From Syntrophobacterales bacterium (GTDB lineage: Bacteria > Desulfobacterota > BSN033 > WVXP01 > G020346125), in contig CP070774.1 in NCBI GenBank assembly GCA_020346125.1, forward strand, positions 1,525,430 through 1,560,212: a stretch of 34,783 nt of DNA, given 5' to 3'. The position numbers were made by a program, and so were the translations under genes. This document shows positions 14,716 through 23,070 of this stretch, one piece after another; position 1 is the stretch's first letter; each line of letters opens with the position of its first letter. Under the pieces are notes generated by a model. It did no database searches and was not told where the DNA came from. It saw only the letters and a program-made list of their open reading frames with translations.

Positions 14716-15366
14716 ATGAATCGGGGGATCATCTGGGACCTAGATGGAGTTATCGTCGACTCGGCTCCTTTTCATCTCGAAGCCTGGCAGAAATTTACCG
14801 CTGTGAGGGGAATAGTATTCACCCATCGGGATTTCAAAAGGACCTTTGGGATGAAAAACGAGGATATTTTTGTTCGCATCTTCGGTGAGGAATTGGAACG
14901 TGGGCTTCTGAAAATATGGTCAGATGAAAAAGAAGAGCGGTTCCGCCAACTCATTCAGGGCAAGGTGAAGCCTTTCCCAGGAGTACGCACATTACTGAGG
15001 AACCTCGATACCGGGGGTTACAAACAGGCCGTTGCCTCTTCTGCACCCCTGAAAAACATCCATCTTATCCTGGATACCCTTACAATCACTGACTTTTTTA
15101 ATACCATCATTTCCGGGGAAGAAGTTGCCATGGGAAAGCCGCATCCGGAGGCGTTTTTGAAGGCGGCAAAGGGGATGTCCCTCATCCACAGCAGATGCCT
15201 GGTAATTGAGGATGCAGTCGCGGGGATCGAGGCGGCCAAGAGCGTAGGTATGAAGGCCATCGGGGTAACAAACACCTTGCCTGGGGGAAAATTGGCATCG
15301 GCAGATCTGGTCGTTCGAAGCCTTGAGGAGGTGGATCTGAAGATGATTGACCAACTTCTCATCTAG
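14716..15366 (+). CDS. HAD-superfamily hydrolase, beta-phosphoglucomutase-like
   Basis: 216 residues of the HAD fold with a helical cap. Motif I is IIWDLDGVIVDS with nucleophile D8 and acid/base D10; motif II is AVASSAP; motif III is the Lys of GKPHPEAF; motif IV is CLVIEDAVAGIEAA, with the Asp that binds Mg. The cap begins right after motif I (FHLEAW...), the layout of the beta-phosphoglucomutase/phosphatase subfamily. Activity may be phosphatase or sugar-phosphate mutase; it cannot be told here. I chose the ATG at 14716 (MNRGIIWDLDG) because the nucleophile sits at the usual distance from the start; GTG 14692 and ATG 14695 are in-frame alternatives, the latter with GGAGG about 15 bases upstream. 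Confidence 0.88.
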   Translation: MNRGIIWDLDGVIVDSAPFHLEAWQKFTAVRGIVFTHRDFKRTFGMKNEDIFVRIFGEELERGLLKIWSDEKEERFRQLIQGKVKPFPGVRTLLRNLDTGGYKQAVASSAPLKNIHLILDTLTITDFFNTIISGEEVAMGKPHPEAFLKAAKGMSLIHSRCLVIEDAVAGIEAAKSVGMKAIGVTNTLPGGKLASADLVVRSLEEVDLKMIDQLLI

Positions 15367-15460
15367 CCCCGAGGAGTTGGATACCATGGTAGACCTTTTA
15401 CGAACGGCGGAATGGACATGATTTGATCCCCCACGCGGGGCGAAGATAATGAATCCTCAT

Positions 15461-15871
15461 TTACGTGTTTACCTTCCGAACCTCTAAAGCCAAACCATCA
15501 GCTCTCATGACTTCGATGGCGTCTCCCTCCTGAATTTCATCCTCACTCATTGCCTTCCAAACTTCGCCATGTACGAAGACCTCTCCCTGTCCATAGATGG
15601 CCGAGAGGGCCTTCCCCCTTTCCCCGATTAATCCCTCTTTTCCCGTAGTTGGTCTTTTTTGGAAGGCCTTATAAACAACCCAAGTCAAGAGAAAGGAAAT
15701 CACCCCCACACCTGCAAGGGCTATTTTAAAGAGAGAGGGATGAAAGACCTTTGGAAAGGCGTCTTTTAAGATGAAAATGACGAATAGCTCATCCAAAAGG
15801 AATAGCAGGCCGAGCCCGCCCATAATCAAACCAATTTTCGTCCACTTCAGCATAAATGAAGCTATATCCAA
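15461..15871 (-). CDS. Short NfeD-like membrane protein
   Basis: 136 residues: two membrane helices (KIGLIMGGLGLLFLLDELFVIFIL and IALAGVGVISFLLTWVVYKAF) and then a soluble OB-fold of the NfeD C-terminal type (GLIGERGKALS..., GEVFVHGEVWKAMSEDEIQEGD, ending LEVRKV). Such short forms lack the ClpP-like protease domain found in the full-length NfeD at 33008. The start is probably the TTG at 15869-15871, since GGGGAG lies 6 bases upstream; an in-frame ATG six codons on has no SD. It begins 2 bp after the ADP-ribosylglycohydrolase, implying coupling, and has no adjacent SPFH partner. Confidence 0.8.
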   Translation of the reverse strand: MDIASFMLKWTKIGLIMGGLGLLFLLDELFVIFILKDAFPKVFHPSLFKIALAGVGVISFLLTWVVYKAFQKRPTTGKEGLIGERGKALSAIYGQGEVFVHGEVWKAMSEDEIQEGDAIEVMRADGLALEVRKVNT

Positions 15872-15873
15872 TC

Positions 15874-16827
15874 TTAACTCCCCTGATCGATATTCCGAAC
15901 CTTCAGATCGGCCAACCTCTCTGCGAGGGAGAGGATGTAGTCCCTTCCCTTTCCCTCATTCTCCAAAGGTACCAACCACTGGCTCGGGATTCGTGAATAG
16001 CCATAGTAAGCCCCGGCTATGGCTCCCGACATCGCCCCCAAGGTATCTGTATCACCCCCACAATTTACGGCGACAACGACGCTCTCCTTAAATTCCCTGC
16101 TCAAAAGGAAGGAAGCTATGGCCGGGGGGACAGCACCGATGGCGCTCACATCGCAATAAAAATGCGAGCCTATGGAATCGATAGTCGCTCGTACATCCCC
16201 CCTTTCAATCCCCTTTATCCTTTCTAATTGATGCGCCATCTCCTGGTCGATCTCGCCCACATCTTCTATAATGAGATTAATAAATTCCTCGATCTCAATG
16301 GCCTCTCCTTTCAACCCCTTTCTCGTGGCAATCCCAACGGCTGTCGCTTGAGCTACTGCCCCGGCTATCCCCCTCGAATGCGTATGGGTGATTATGCTCG
16401 ACTGAATGGCCGCCTCCCTCAGTCTTACAGGATCGTCATAGAAGAAGAAACCGATTGGGGCGATCCTCATGGCGCTGCCATTGCCCCAGCTATCCGTTCC
16501 AGCCTGGTTCCAGGGGGTTCCCCTGCGTAACCTATCCATGACCCCATAGATCCTCCCGCCGTAACCCCTGGTGGGATTGAAGTTTTGAAGAAATCTTTGA
16601 GCAGTAAGGCCTGGATCGAACCGGCCGGCTTCATAGAGGCTTTCCATTATTCCCATCATCATCTCAGTATCATCTGTGTAGATCCCCCCAGTCATCTCCT
16701 CGAGAATCCCAAAAGACCTTTGAATAGCGGAAGCTGGCCATCCTTCAACCACCCTGCCCAAGGCATCTCCTATAAAAGTCCCTATGGCTGAACCCTCAAA
16801 CCTATCTCTCAGCCCGTTGCGCCCCAT
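15874..16827 (-). CDS. ADP-ribosylglycohydrolase family protein
   Basis: Binuclear Mg hydrolase that cleaves ADP-ribose from proteins or nucleotides (DraG/ARH fold), about 317 residues. Metal-site motifs are intact: GDALG near the N-terminus, YTDDTEMMM, GNGSAMRIAPIG, THTHSRGIAGA, and NCGGDTDTLGAMSGAIAGA. The ATG at 16827 has GGAGG 8 bases upstream; an ATG 6 codons earlier (16845) is the alternative. The substrate could be ADP-ribosyl-arginine, -dinitrogenase reductase or a small molecule. No nitrogenase gene or ADP-ribosyltransferase is in the window. It is followed directly by the short NfeD gene. Confidence 0.92.
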   Translation of the reverse strand: MGRNGLRDRFEGSAIGTFIGDALGRVVEGWPASAIQRSFGILEEMTGGIYTDDTEMMMGIMESLYEAGRFDPGLTAQRFLQNFNPTRGYGGRIYGVMDRLRRGTPWNQAGTDSWGNGSAMRIAPIGFFFYDDPVRLREAAIQSSIITHTHSRGIAGAVAQATAVGIATRKGLKGEAIEIEEFINLIIEDVGEIDQEMAHQLERIKGIERGDVRATIDSIGSHFYCDVSAIGAVPPAIASFLLSREFKESVVVAVNCGGDTDTLGAMSGAIAGAYYGYSRIPSQWLVPLENEGKGRDYILSLAERLADLKVRNIDQGS

Positions 16828-16962
16828 CCTCAGGACCTCCACCATACTTCCTTATCCGTTAACTGCATGAGCCGTTATCATCCAATGGACTGTAACGAAA
16901 ATTCCTTTACACGTCAACGCTCAGCAATTGCGTTTTGGGCGAAAAATTGCTACCTTTTTTCT

Positions 16963-18294
16963 ATGGACGTGGGAACCTTGACCAAGGTCAGAATCGATCG
17001 TTTGGCCCATCTCGGTTCGGGGGTAGGACGAGTCGATAACCGGGTCATTTTCGTCCCCTTCACCGCCCCTGGAGATACTGTCATCGCTCGCATTACCCAT
17101 AAGAAGAAGCATTATCTCCATGGGGAAATCCGGGAGATCGTATCCCAGTCCCCTCTCCGAAATCCGTCTCCATGCGATGTATTCGGGATCTGCGGGGGAT
17201 GTCATTGGCAGCACCTCGTTTATCCTACTCAGCTGGAATTGAAAGCGGAGACCTTAAGGGATCTCTTCGGCCGTATCGGAAAAATTGAATCTATAGAACA
17301 CCTGCCCATCATTCCCTCTCCTCAGGAGTACTCCTATAGGTGCCGCGTCCAGCTTCACGCGGAATATAGAGGGCCCGAATATGCACTGGGTTTCTTTAGG
17401 GAGGCCAGCCATAAAATCATTCAATTCCAGTACTGCCATATTTCAGACCCACTGATTAACTCCTCCCTCGAAGGGCTCAGGCCATTTCTGAACCATTGGG
17501 TTTCCAAGCCTACCATAAGGCGAATCGATCTCAATGTCTCTGTGGATGATGACAAGGTAATCGCGATCCTCCACGTATCCCCTCATTTTATTCGTGAAGG
17601 CAGGGCTATTTTTCGAAATCCTCAAACCATTCATCCGCAGCTCATGGGTGTTGTGTTGGTAGGTCAAGGAAGGGGGAAGAGGCCGGTTGAAATCGGGGAG
17701 ACAGTGGTTAAATATTCATGGAACTCCCCGAGGGGGATAAAGATCCGATACCGCATTGGACCACTCAGTTTTTCCCTGGTCAATTTTGAACAAAATCACC
17801 GTCTCATTCAGGCAGTCTTAGAATTGGCCGAGATGCGAGGGGACGAAAAGGTTGTGGACCTCTTCTGCGGGGGAGGAAACTTTACCTTTCCCCTTTCCCT
17901 TAAAGCGCAATATACCGTTGGGATTGACGAAAATCCTTGGGCCATAAAGGATGCCCGGTCCACTCAAAAATTGAACCCAATCAGGGACTTGGAATTTTTG
18001 TGTATGAGCGTACAGCGGGCATTACAAACGAGGCCAAAAAAGATCCTCAGGCCGAACATCATTGTAATCAATCCCCCCAGATCTGGGTGTGGGCAAATCG
18101 TCAATGGGATTGTGGAGCTCGGAGCTTCAAAGATAATCTACATCTCATGCGATCCTGGAACCCTGGCCAGGGATATAAACATCTTCCGAATGGAGGGCTA
18201 TATCACGGTGAAAACCCAACCCATCGATATGGTTCCCCAGACCTATCACATCGAGAGTGTAACCCTATTGAAAAGGAGGTCCCAAGGGAGGTAA
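16963..18294 (+). CDS. TrmA/RumA-family RNA uracil-5-methyltransferase
   Basis: SAM-dependent methylation of uracil C5 in 23S rRNA or tRNA. The 443 residues begin MDVGTLTKVRIDRLAHLGSG, an N-terminal TRAM RNA-binding domain. Next comes a RumA-type Fe-S cluster motif, CDVFGICGGCHWQH (C-x5-C-x2-C), with a fourth Cys in QYCHISD. The SAM domain has VVDLFCGGGNFTFPLS and INPPRSGCG. Nucleophile Cys is in SCDPGTLARD, and the terminal DMVPQTYHIE supplies the catalytic Glu. A longer frame starts at 16867, but its extra 32 residues do not look coding and neither start has an SD. RlmD is the likely activity; RlmC or TrmA are alternatives. Confidence 0.9.
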   Translation: MDVGTLTKVRIDRLAHLGSGVGRVDNRVIFVPFTAPGDTVIARITHKKKHYLHGEIREIVSQSPLRNPSPCDVFGICGGCHWQHLVYPTQLELKAETLRDLFGRIGKIESIEHLPIIPSPQEYSYRCRVQLHAEYRGPEYALGFFREASHKIIQFQYCHISDPLINSSLEGLRPFLNHWVSKPTIRRIDLNVSVDDDKVIAILHVSPHFIREGRAIFRNPQTIHPQLMGVVLVGQGRGKRPVEIGETVVKYSWNSPRGIKIRYRIGPLSFSLVNFEQNHRLIQAVLELAEMRGDEKVVDLFCGGGNFTFPLSLKAQYTVGIDENPWAIKDARSTQKLNPIRDLEFLCMSVQRALQTRPKKILRPNIIVINPPRSGCGQIVNGIVELGASKIIYISCDPGTLARDINIFRMEGYITVKTQPIDMVPQTYHIESVTLLKRRSQGR

Positions 18295-18298
18295 ATTC

Positions 18299-18769
18299 GT
18301 GATTAAAGAAACATATCTATCGGCAAAAAAGAGGGCCATACCCAAGGGGGATCTCATCTTCGATATTTCCGGGTCTGGGAAGGGGAGACGATTCATAAGT
18401 CCATTGGCCCCAAGCCCTATGCTGATGGAGGATTGGAACAATAATCGAATTAGGTGGAAGGAATATGTCGAGAGATATTTTCTTCAGCTGTACCACAACC
18501 AGAGGGCAAGGAGTCTTCTGGACGAGATCATCTCCATTTCCATGCAAAGGGATGTCTGGCTTATTGGCCTTGAGAAAAACTATCCCTGCCATCGTTTCCT
18601 GTTAAAGCAGATCATAGAAAAGGTCCTCTATGAGAGAAAGGTCATCGCGTCCATTGAGGACTATTCGGAACAATACCGCATGTTTAAGAACAAGACTAAG
18701 TCTCAAGCCTTCAAGATGAAAAAGACCGACTCCCCCTCTTCAGCCCCTACCTCCCACTTGCCGGGGTAA
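18299..18769 (+). CDS. DUF488-family protein
   Basis: 156 residues; SPLAPSPMLMEDWNNNRIRW followed by KEYVERYFLQL is the DUF488 signature (LxPSxxLxxxW, WxxYxxRY), and a late CHRFLLKQII contains the conserved Cys-His. The family function is unknown. The GTG at 18299 has GGGAGG 7 bases upstream and begins 4 bases after the RNA methyltransferase stop, so both are translated from one mRNA. The C-terminus is Ser/Pro-rich and disordered. Confidence 0.85.
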   Translation: MIKETYLSAKKRAIPKGDLIFDISGSGKGRRFISPLAPSPMLMEDWNNNRIRWKEYVERYFLQLYHNQRARSLLDEIISISMQRDVWLIGLEKNYPCHRFLLKQIIEKVLYERKVIASIEDYSEQYRMFKNKTKSQAFKMKKTDSPSSAPTSHLPG

Positions 18770-18822
18770 TTCCCCCTTCCTGTATCAAACCCTTCTCGTT
18801 ATCCACATGCCAAGGGATGTAT

Positions 18823-18852
18823 TTGTTCCGGTTCTCAAGTAAAAGGTATAAT
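18823..18852 (+). promoter_or_regulatory. Possible plus-strand promoter facing the FHA gene antisense
   Basis: TTGTTC (18823-18828), 18 bases, TATAAT (18847-18852). The -10 is perfect and the -35 weak. There is no real gene directly downstream on the plus strand; transcription would enter the FHA gene antisense. Confidence 0.35.
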
Positions 18853-18925
18853 CGGCTAGCGCATTGAACACACGGATATGTCTCTCAAGATATATGAAAG
18901 GGCAGGCAAAAGATCCGACTCGTTG

Positions 18926-19297
18926 CTATCCATCCACGATGAATTGCAAGACGGTATTTCCGATTCTGATCTTATCCCCGTGATTCAAGACGCGAACATC
19001 GACGAATTCACCATTGATAAAGGTGCCATTGGTGCTCTTTAAATCCTCAAGAATAAATCGGCCATCCTTTCTCTCGATAACGGCATGTTTCCGTGAAACC
19101 GATGAATCGTCAATGTATATATCACTTCTGTCCGTCCTGCCGATAAGCATCCTCTTCGGGCTCAAATGATACTGCTTGCCCAAATGGTCTCCATAAATGA
19201 CAATGAGCTTACCAAAGGTCCTCTGTTTATGAGAACCATTCTCCTTCCTCGATTTGAAAACGGGAATGGGCCTCGTTGGCCTATTACCCTGTTTCAT
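18926..19297 (-). CDS. FHA-domain protein
   Basis: 123 residues with a single forkhead-associated domain from about 28 to 121, the phosphothreonine-binding module of Ser/Thr kinase signalling. Conserved residues are visible: MLIGRTDRSDIYIDD (GR), SSVSRKHAVIER (SxxH), LEDLKSTNGTFING (NG) and the closing LNHGDKIRIGNTVLQF. A basic ~27-residue N-terminal tail precedes it. There is no GGDEF or kinase domain, unlike many related proteins. The ATG has AAAGGGG about 6 bases upstream. The partner phosphoprotein is unknown. Confidence 0.9.
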   Translation of the reverse strand: MKQGNRPTRPIPVFKSRKENGSHKQRTFGKLIVIYGDHLGKQYHLSPKRMLIGRTDRSDIYIDDSSVSRKHAVIERKDGRFILEDLKSTNGTFINGEFVDVRVLNHGDKIRIGNTVLQFIVDG

Positions 19298-19650
19298 GGG
19301 GCACCCCTTTCGATGTTTAGGTTTTGTCTAACGGTTTGCATATTCCATACCAAATTCGGCCACTAGCCAGTCCCTTCCCCATGGTTGATTTTCAACAATA
19401 AATACAAATCTGAGGGAAAAAACATGGAATGCTTCCCCCTTTCCTATGTAAATATTTCAGACCCCCACCAAAAAGTGATGTCAAATTCCCCTCCCCTAGC
19501 GACGATAGTAATCGACTTATCAGGGCATTTGGGAAAGGGCCCGAATTTCCTGTAACGATCTCCCAAAAAATTTTCAAAAAAAGATTGCATTTCTATTCCA
19601 ATTTTTGATATGAAGATATCTCGACAACTGTGGAAAAGGAGGATTATGTG
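19298..19650. other. Intergenic region between divergent FHA and PilZ genes
   Basis: About 350 bases between the divergent FHA and PilZ genes. It must hold both promoters, but I could not pick out boxes with good spacing. There is no credible gene on either strand. Confidence 0.4.
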
Positions 19651-20037
19651 ATGACCGGAAAAAAAGGCCGGGAAAAATCGGGAACCCTTACATCGGATAG
19701 CAGGCGTTTTCATCGCCGCTCTATTGAGCTCCCCATTTTATATACCTTCACCGAGAATATAAATACCTGTGGAGGGGAAACGGGAGACATCAGCGAGGGT
19801 GGCCTCTTGGTAAATTTGAAGGAGGCCTTATTGGTGGGCATGAAATTGAAGATCGAGATTTTCCTCCCGGACTTCTTCGGATTTAAACCCATCAAGGCGG
19901 TGACCCAAATCGTCTGGGCCCCCGCACGTCAAGGGGAGGGGTGGGATGAGTATCTTCAACATGGGTTGGAAATTATCGAAATGGACAATAAAAATTCCCT
20001 CAAATTGAAACGTCTTCTCAGATATATCGAGGGGTAA
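19651..20037 (+). CDS. PilZ-domain protein (c-di-GMP receptor-like)
   Basis: 128 residues; residues ~18-120 are a PilZ domain. The two cyclic-di-GMP-binding motifs are visible: an Arg cluster SRRFHRRSIELP (RxxxR) and DISEGGLLV (D/NxSxxGG). This makes it a likely c-di-GMP sensor acting on motility, exopolysaccharide or transcription through an unknown partner. The ATG at 19651 is preferred over the GTG at 19630, because AAGGAGG lies 8 bases upstream of it. The neighbouring FHA gene is divergently oriented. Confidence 0.9.
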   Translation: MTGKKGREKSGTLTSDSRRFHRRSIELPILYTFTENINTCGGETGDISEGGLLVNLKEALLVGMKLKIEIFLPDFFGFKPIKAVTQIVWAPARQGEGWDEYLQHGLEIIEMDNKNSLKLKRLLRYIEG

Positions 20038-20151
20038 AATCACCTCCTGTTTGCCTCTCCTATCCTTTATGGGTTATCCACCCTTTCTCCTAATACTGCC
20101 TCTTTCCGAGGAATTCTGGAGGGAAGAATATTTCTTCGGAAAACAAAAACC

Positions 20152-20763
20152 ATGAGCAACATCGACTCCACTTATTGGGATGACCTGGCTCGATTAAACC
20201 CAGAAACGGTGTGTATCAGGACAATGGCCGACTATCAGGTGAAACAAAGGGGCTATACCCTCCCCATTCTCAACCAGGACTATTTAGTCCTTCCATACCA
20301 GCAGCAGATAAAGAGGGTCATCGAAGGGGGCATACCTCCAGGGGAAGATTTGACCGGAGAATTTACCCTGATGGTCCTCTTCTACCTACTTAAGGCCAAA
20401 AATATCCCCCTGGCTCGTAAATGGATCAGCGAAAAGGATTTACCCAGCGGGGAAACCTTTTTCCGAGGTCCTCACGCCCTCAGTGTCGATCTCATCGAAA
20501 AAAAATACGGTGACAATCCCGAGGGCTTTATTGAGGCCGGAAAGGTTCTCGGTGGTACCCCGGTCCGCTTCGGGGACAAATCCATCGCCCTGGACGTCTT
20601 TCCCCGAATTCCCATCATCTATATCGTATGGATGGGGGACGAAGAATTCCCCACAAAGGCAGGGGTTCTTTTCGATGCATCCATCGGATCCCATTTCACC
20701 CTTGATATAATCTGGATCATGGTGAATGAGGTGAGCAGGCGTCTGGTACAGGCTGGGCGATAA
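20152..20763 (+). CDS. DUF3786-family protein
   Basis: 203 residues matching the pattern I associate with DUF3786. It begins YWDDLARLNPETVCIRTMADYQ, then LPILNQDYLVLP, GEFTLMVLFYLLKAKN, ETFFRGPHAL, and a C-terminal IYIVWMGDEEFPTKAGVLF with DASIGSHFTLDIIW. It is soluble, with no signal peptide. The family is found mainly in anaerobic Desulfobacterota and related lineages and has no established function. The SD upstream of the ATG is weak. Confidence 0.75.
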   Translation: MSNIDSTYWDDLARLNPETVCIRTMADYQVKQRGYTLPILNQDYLVLPYQQQIKRVIEGGIPPGEDLTGEFTLMVLFYLLKAKNIPLARKWISEKDLPSGETFFRGPHALSVDLIEKKYGDNPEGFIEAGKVLGGTPVRFGDKSIALDVFPRIPIIYIVWMGDEEFPTKAGVLFDASIGSHFTLDIIWIMVNEVSRRLVQAGR

Positions 20764-20771
20764 ACTCCGCT

Positions 20772-21464
20772 TCAGATCTCAAACTTGGTGAGATGGGCGT
20801 CAATCCGGAATTCAAAGATTTTCCACCCATCTTTCGCCTTAACTAAGGTATAGTGTTCCTCGGCATTCCCCCGTTCATATAAGGAACTGTAAGTAAAGGT
20901 ACAACTCTTCGCCCTGTTCATCGACAGATAACTCAATTTCATGAGTTCCCGACGTTCGACGCTTCCCAATTTTTGTCGGATCTCCTCCATTTCCCTGAGA
21001 TATCCCTCGAGGGAGATCTCCTCCTGGAGATCGGGTGCCATATATTTCCTAAAGGCCCCGCGATAGTTTCGGTGATCGATTTCAGAAAAATATGAATTCA
21101 AGCAGGAGATGGCTTGATCTTGATTCTTTGTAGTCTCAAGAAAAAAATAACCACCTATTAAAGGAATCAACATAATCAAGCCCAGTATCACCGCCAGCCA
21201 TCGGAAAAGGTGCAGATGCCGAGGCTTCGGGTAAGGAAGCGGGCCTTGAGTAGTCCAAGCCCTCTGGCTTACCCCGTCGTCTGCCTCGAGGGAGTCGATT
21301 AAATCTTTATCTGAAAGATATACTACATTCGAGTCATTATCCTCTTCCTCAATTCGAACCAGGTCGATGCTGCCTCCGCAGTTGGGGCAGGGGAAGAGGG
21401 AACTCCCGGTCTCTGATACCGGAATCTGGATTCTCTTATGACAATAAGGACATTGGGGGACCAT
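20772..21464 (-). CDS. Zinc-ribbon, single-pass membrane protein, hypothetical
   Basis: 230 residues in three parts. An N-terminal zinc ribbon (CPYCHK ... CPNCGG, residues ~5-30) resembles MJ0042/zinc_ribbon domains. One membrane helix follows at about 88-109 (FRWLAVILGLIMLIPLIGGYFF). The ~115-residue exported domain contains SCLNSYFSEIDHRNYRGAF and ends in strands (TLVKAKDGWKIFEFRIDA), with the look of an NTF2/DUF4864-like fold. The ATG has GAGGAG 7 bases upstream. The role is unknown; it converges with DUF3786 across an 8-bp gap. Confidence 0.75.
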   Translation of the reverse strand: MVPQCPYCHKRIQIPVSETGSSLFPCPNCGGSIDLVRIEEEDNDSNVVYLSDKDLIDSLEADDGVSQRAWTTQGPLPYPKPRHLHLFRWLAVILGLIMLIPLIGGYFFLETTKNQDQAISCLNSYFSEIDHRNYRGAFRKYMAPDLQEEISLEGYLREMEEIRQKLGSVERRELMKLSYLSMNRAKSCTFTYSSLYERGNAEEHYTLVKAKDGWKIFEFRIDAHLTKFEI

Positions 21465-21539
21465 GGACTACTCCTCAAATATCGTGGAGGTAATGAACCT
21501 CCAGCAAATTCCACGCCAATGGATCATCGCAGAGAAAAT

Positions 21540-21613
21540 TGGCTGACGGGCTAGGATTCGAACCTAGATAACGGGATCCAAAGTCCCGTGTCCTGCCATT
21601 GGACGACCCGTCA
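21540..21613 (-). tRNA. tRNA-Gln (anticodon UUG)
   Basis: 74 nt on the minus strand. Acceptor TGACGGG pairs with CCCGTCA, discriminator G, encoded CCA (21540-21542). The D-arm is TCGTCCAATGGCAGGACA. The anticodon stem CGGGA/TCCCG holds the loop CTTTGGA, giving anticodon TTG. The T-arm is CTAGGTTCGAATCCTAG. No long variable arm. Confidence 0.97.
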
Positions 21614-21781
21614 GAACCAGTATGAATTATTTGATTCATAACACGCTTTCTCGCTCCTGTCAACATGGGGCGCTGATTCGTTAATTCCCATGGTGAAAAA
21701 AACGGAGCAAACTTCCCTTGCGTTAATGCCTTTTTTAACGGCTGAAGCACTTCCGGTTTGAAAGGATATCCCTGCCCTCAA
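21614..21781. other. Intergenic region between tRNA-Gln and the gpsA promoter
   Basis: No gene seen on either strand. A weak minus-strand frame here overlaps the tRNA and is not coding. The gpsA leader (21812-21979) lies downstream and adds to a non-coding stretch of about 360 bases. Confidence 0.4.
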
Positions 21782-21811
21782 TTGACGTGCTCCATACGTT
21801 CGCGTTATAAT
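21782..21811 (+). promoter_or_regulatory. Promoter of gpsA
   Basis: TTGACG (21782-21787), 18 bases, TATAAT (21806-21811). The predicted start near 21818 gives a leader of about 160 bases, long for this window. It holds a short SD-preceded frame near 21860-21912 (GGAGG, then a TTG start and 16 codons ending in TAG). Confidence 0.65.
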
Positions 21812-21979
21812 CCAGCCGATTTTTTGACAGAGGGGTCTAGATTCTTCTTTGGAGGACTATTATTTTGAGCGATTATTTTCGAACTTGCCATGTTCAAGCG
21901 GGGAGTTTAGCATAGAGATACCGCTCATAGGTACGAAGGCCTACATTTGCAGAAATTCGGCTCGTTTGAGAGGTGGCCA

Positions 21980-22984
21980 ATGAACAGAATAAGCATTATT
22001 GGCGACGGCGCCTGGGGGACGGCACTGGCTCTTTTGCTCCATTCAAAGGGTTACAACATGAAGATATGGGGCAATTTCCCCGAGTACATCGAAGAACAGC
22101 GCGAAAAGAGTGAGAATTACAAATTTTTACCGGGAATTAAGATACCTCGAGATATTAACTATACGGCTGATTTAGCGGATGCTGCAGAAAGGGCCGAATT
22201 GTTTGTTTGTGCTGTTCCAACACAGTTCATCCGAAGTGTCTTCGAAAAATTTGCCCCGCACTACCCAAAGGGGGTTCCGGTCGTCTCCGTAGCGAAAGGT
22301 ATCGAGCAGAAAACCCTTAAACGGTGCACCGAGGTATTGGCGGAATTTCTAAAAGGTGCGCCACTCGCCGCTCTGAGTGGGCCTTCGCACGCCGAAGAAG
22401 TGGCACGCAAAGTACCCACCGCAGTTGTTGTCGCATCAAAAAACTGCCAACTCTCAAGATCGCTCCAAGATATTTTTATGACAACATTCTTCCGGGTATA
22501 TACCCAGGAGGATATTATTGGAGTCGAGCTTGGTGGGGCGTTGAAGAATGTTGTTGCTCTGGCCGCCGGAATGTGTGATGGGCTCGGTTACGGCGATAAC
22601 ACGAAGAGCACACTATTGACACGAGGGCTTGTTGAGATATCGCGGCTCGGCGTTGCCGCCGGCGCCGAACGGCTTACTTTCACCGGCCTGTCAGGCATTG
22701 GCGACTTAATAACTACATCCTTCTCCCGGCATAGCAGGAACCGTTCCTTAGGCGAAAAGATAGGACAAGGCATGTCACTTCGACAAGCAATGGAATCGAC
22801 CGAGAAAGTGGCCGAGGGTGTGTGGACGACAGTCTCCTCTCGGGAATTAGCCCGGAAGCTCGGCGTAGCAGTTCCGATAACTGATGAGGCTCACAAGGTG
22901 CTCTTTGAGGAAAAAGACCCCCACCATGCAGTCGTGGATCTCATGACACGCAGCAAGAAACAAGAAATAGAAGATCTTGAATAG
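21980..22984 (+). CDS. gpsA: NAD(P)-dependent glycerol-3-phosphate dehydrogenase
   Basis: Reduces dihydroxyacetone phosphate to sn-glycerol-3-phosphate, the backbone of membrane phospholipids. The 334 residues start MNRISIIGDGAWGTALALLL, where the dinucleotide loop reads GDGAWG, not the commoner GAGSWG. Family motifs include AVPTQFIRSV, VSVAKGIEQKTL, AALSGPSHAEEVA, VELGGALKNVVALAAG with the catalytic Lys, GYGDNTKSTLLTRGLVEI and GLSGIGDLITT. The ATG at 21980 has GAGGTGG upstream; a longer frame begins at a TTG (21947). By eye this gene favours GCG/CGC/GGC codons more than its neighbours. Confidence 0.95.
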   Translation: MNRISIIGDGAWGTALALLLHSKGYNMKIWGNFPEYIEEQREKSENYKFLPGIKIPRDINYTADLADAAERAELFVCAVPTQFIRSVFEKFAPHYPKGVPVVSVAKGIEQKTLKRCTEVLAEFLKGAPLAALSGPSHAEEVARKVPTAVVVASKNCQLSRSLQDIFMTTFFRVYTQEDIIGVELGGALKNVVALAAGMCDGLGYGDNTKSTLLTRGLVEISRLGVAAGAERLTFTGLSGIGDLITTSFSRHSRNRSLGEKIGQGMSLRQAMESTEKVAEGVWTTVSSRELARKLGVAVPITDEAHKVLFEEKDPHHAVVDLMTRSKKQEIEDLE

Positions 22985-23070
22985 GAAAGCGAGAAACCCC
23001 ATCCGGATTCCACTCATATCACATCGACTATGATATGTAAGTACTCGCCAGGATTTGGTTCATAGATTTC

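Noticed and set aside
21540-21613. tRNA-Gln as an integration site for a genomic island
   Set aside because: No integrase, direct repeat of the tRNA 3' end or foreign gene block is visible on the 3' side.
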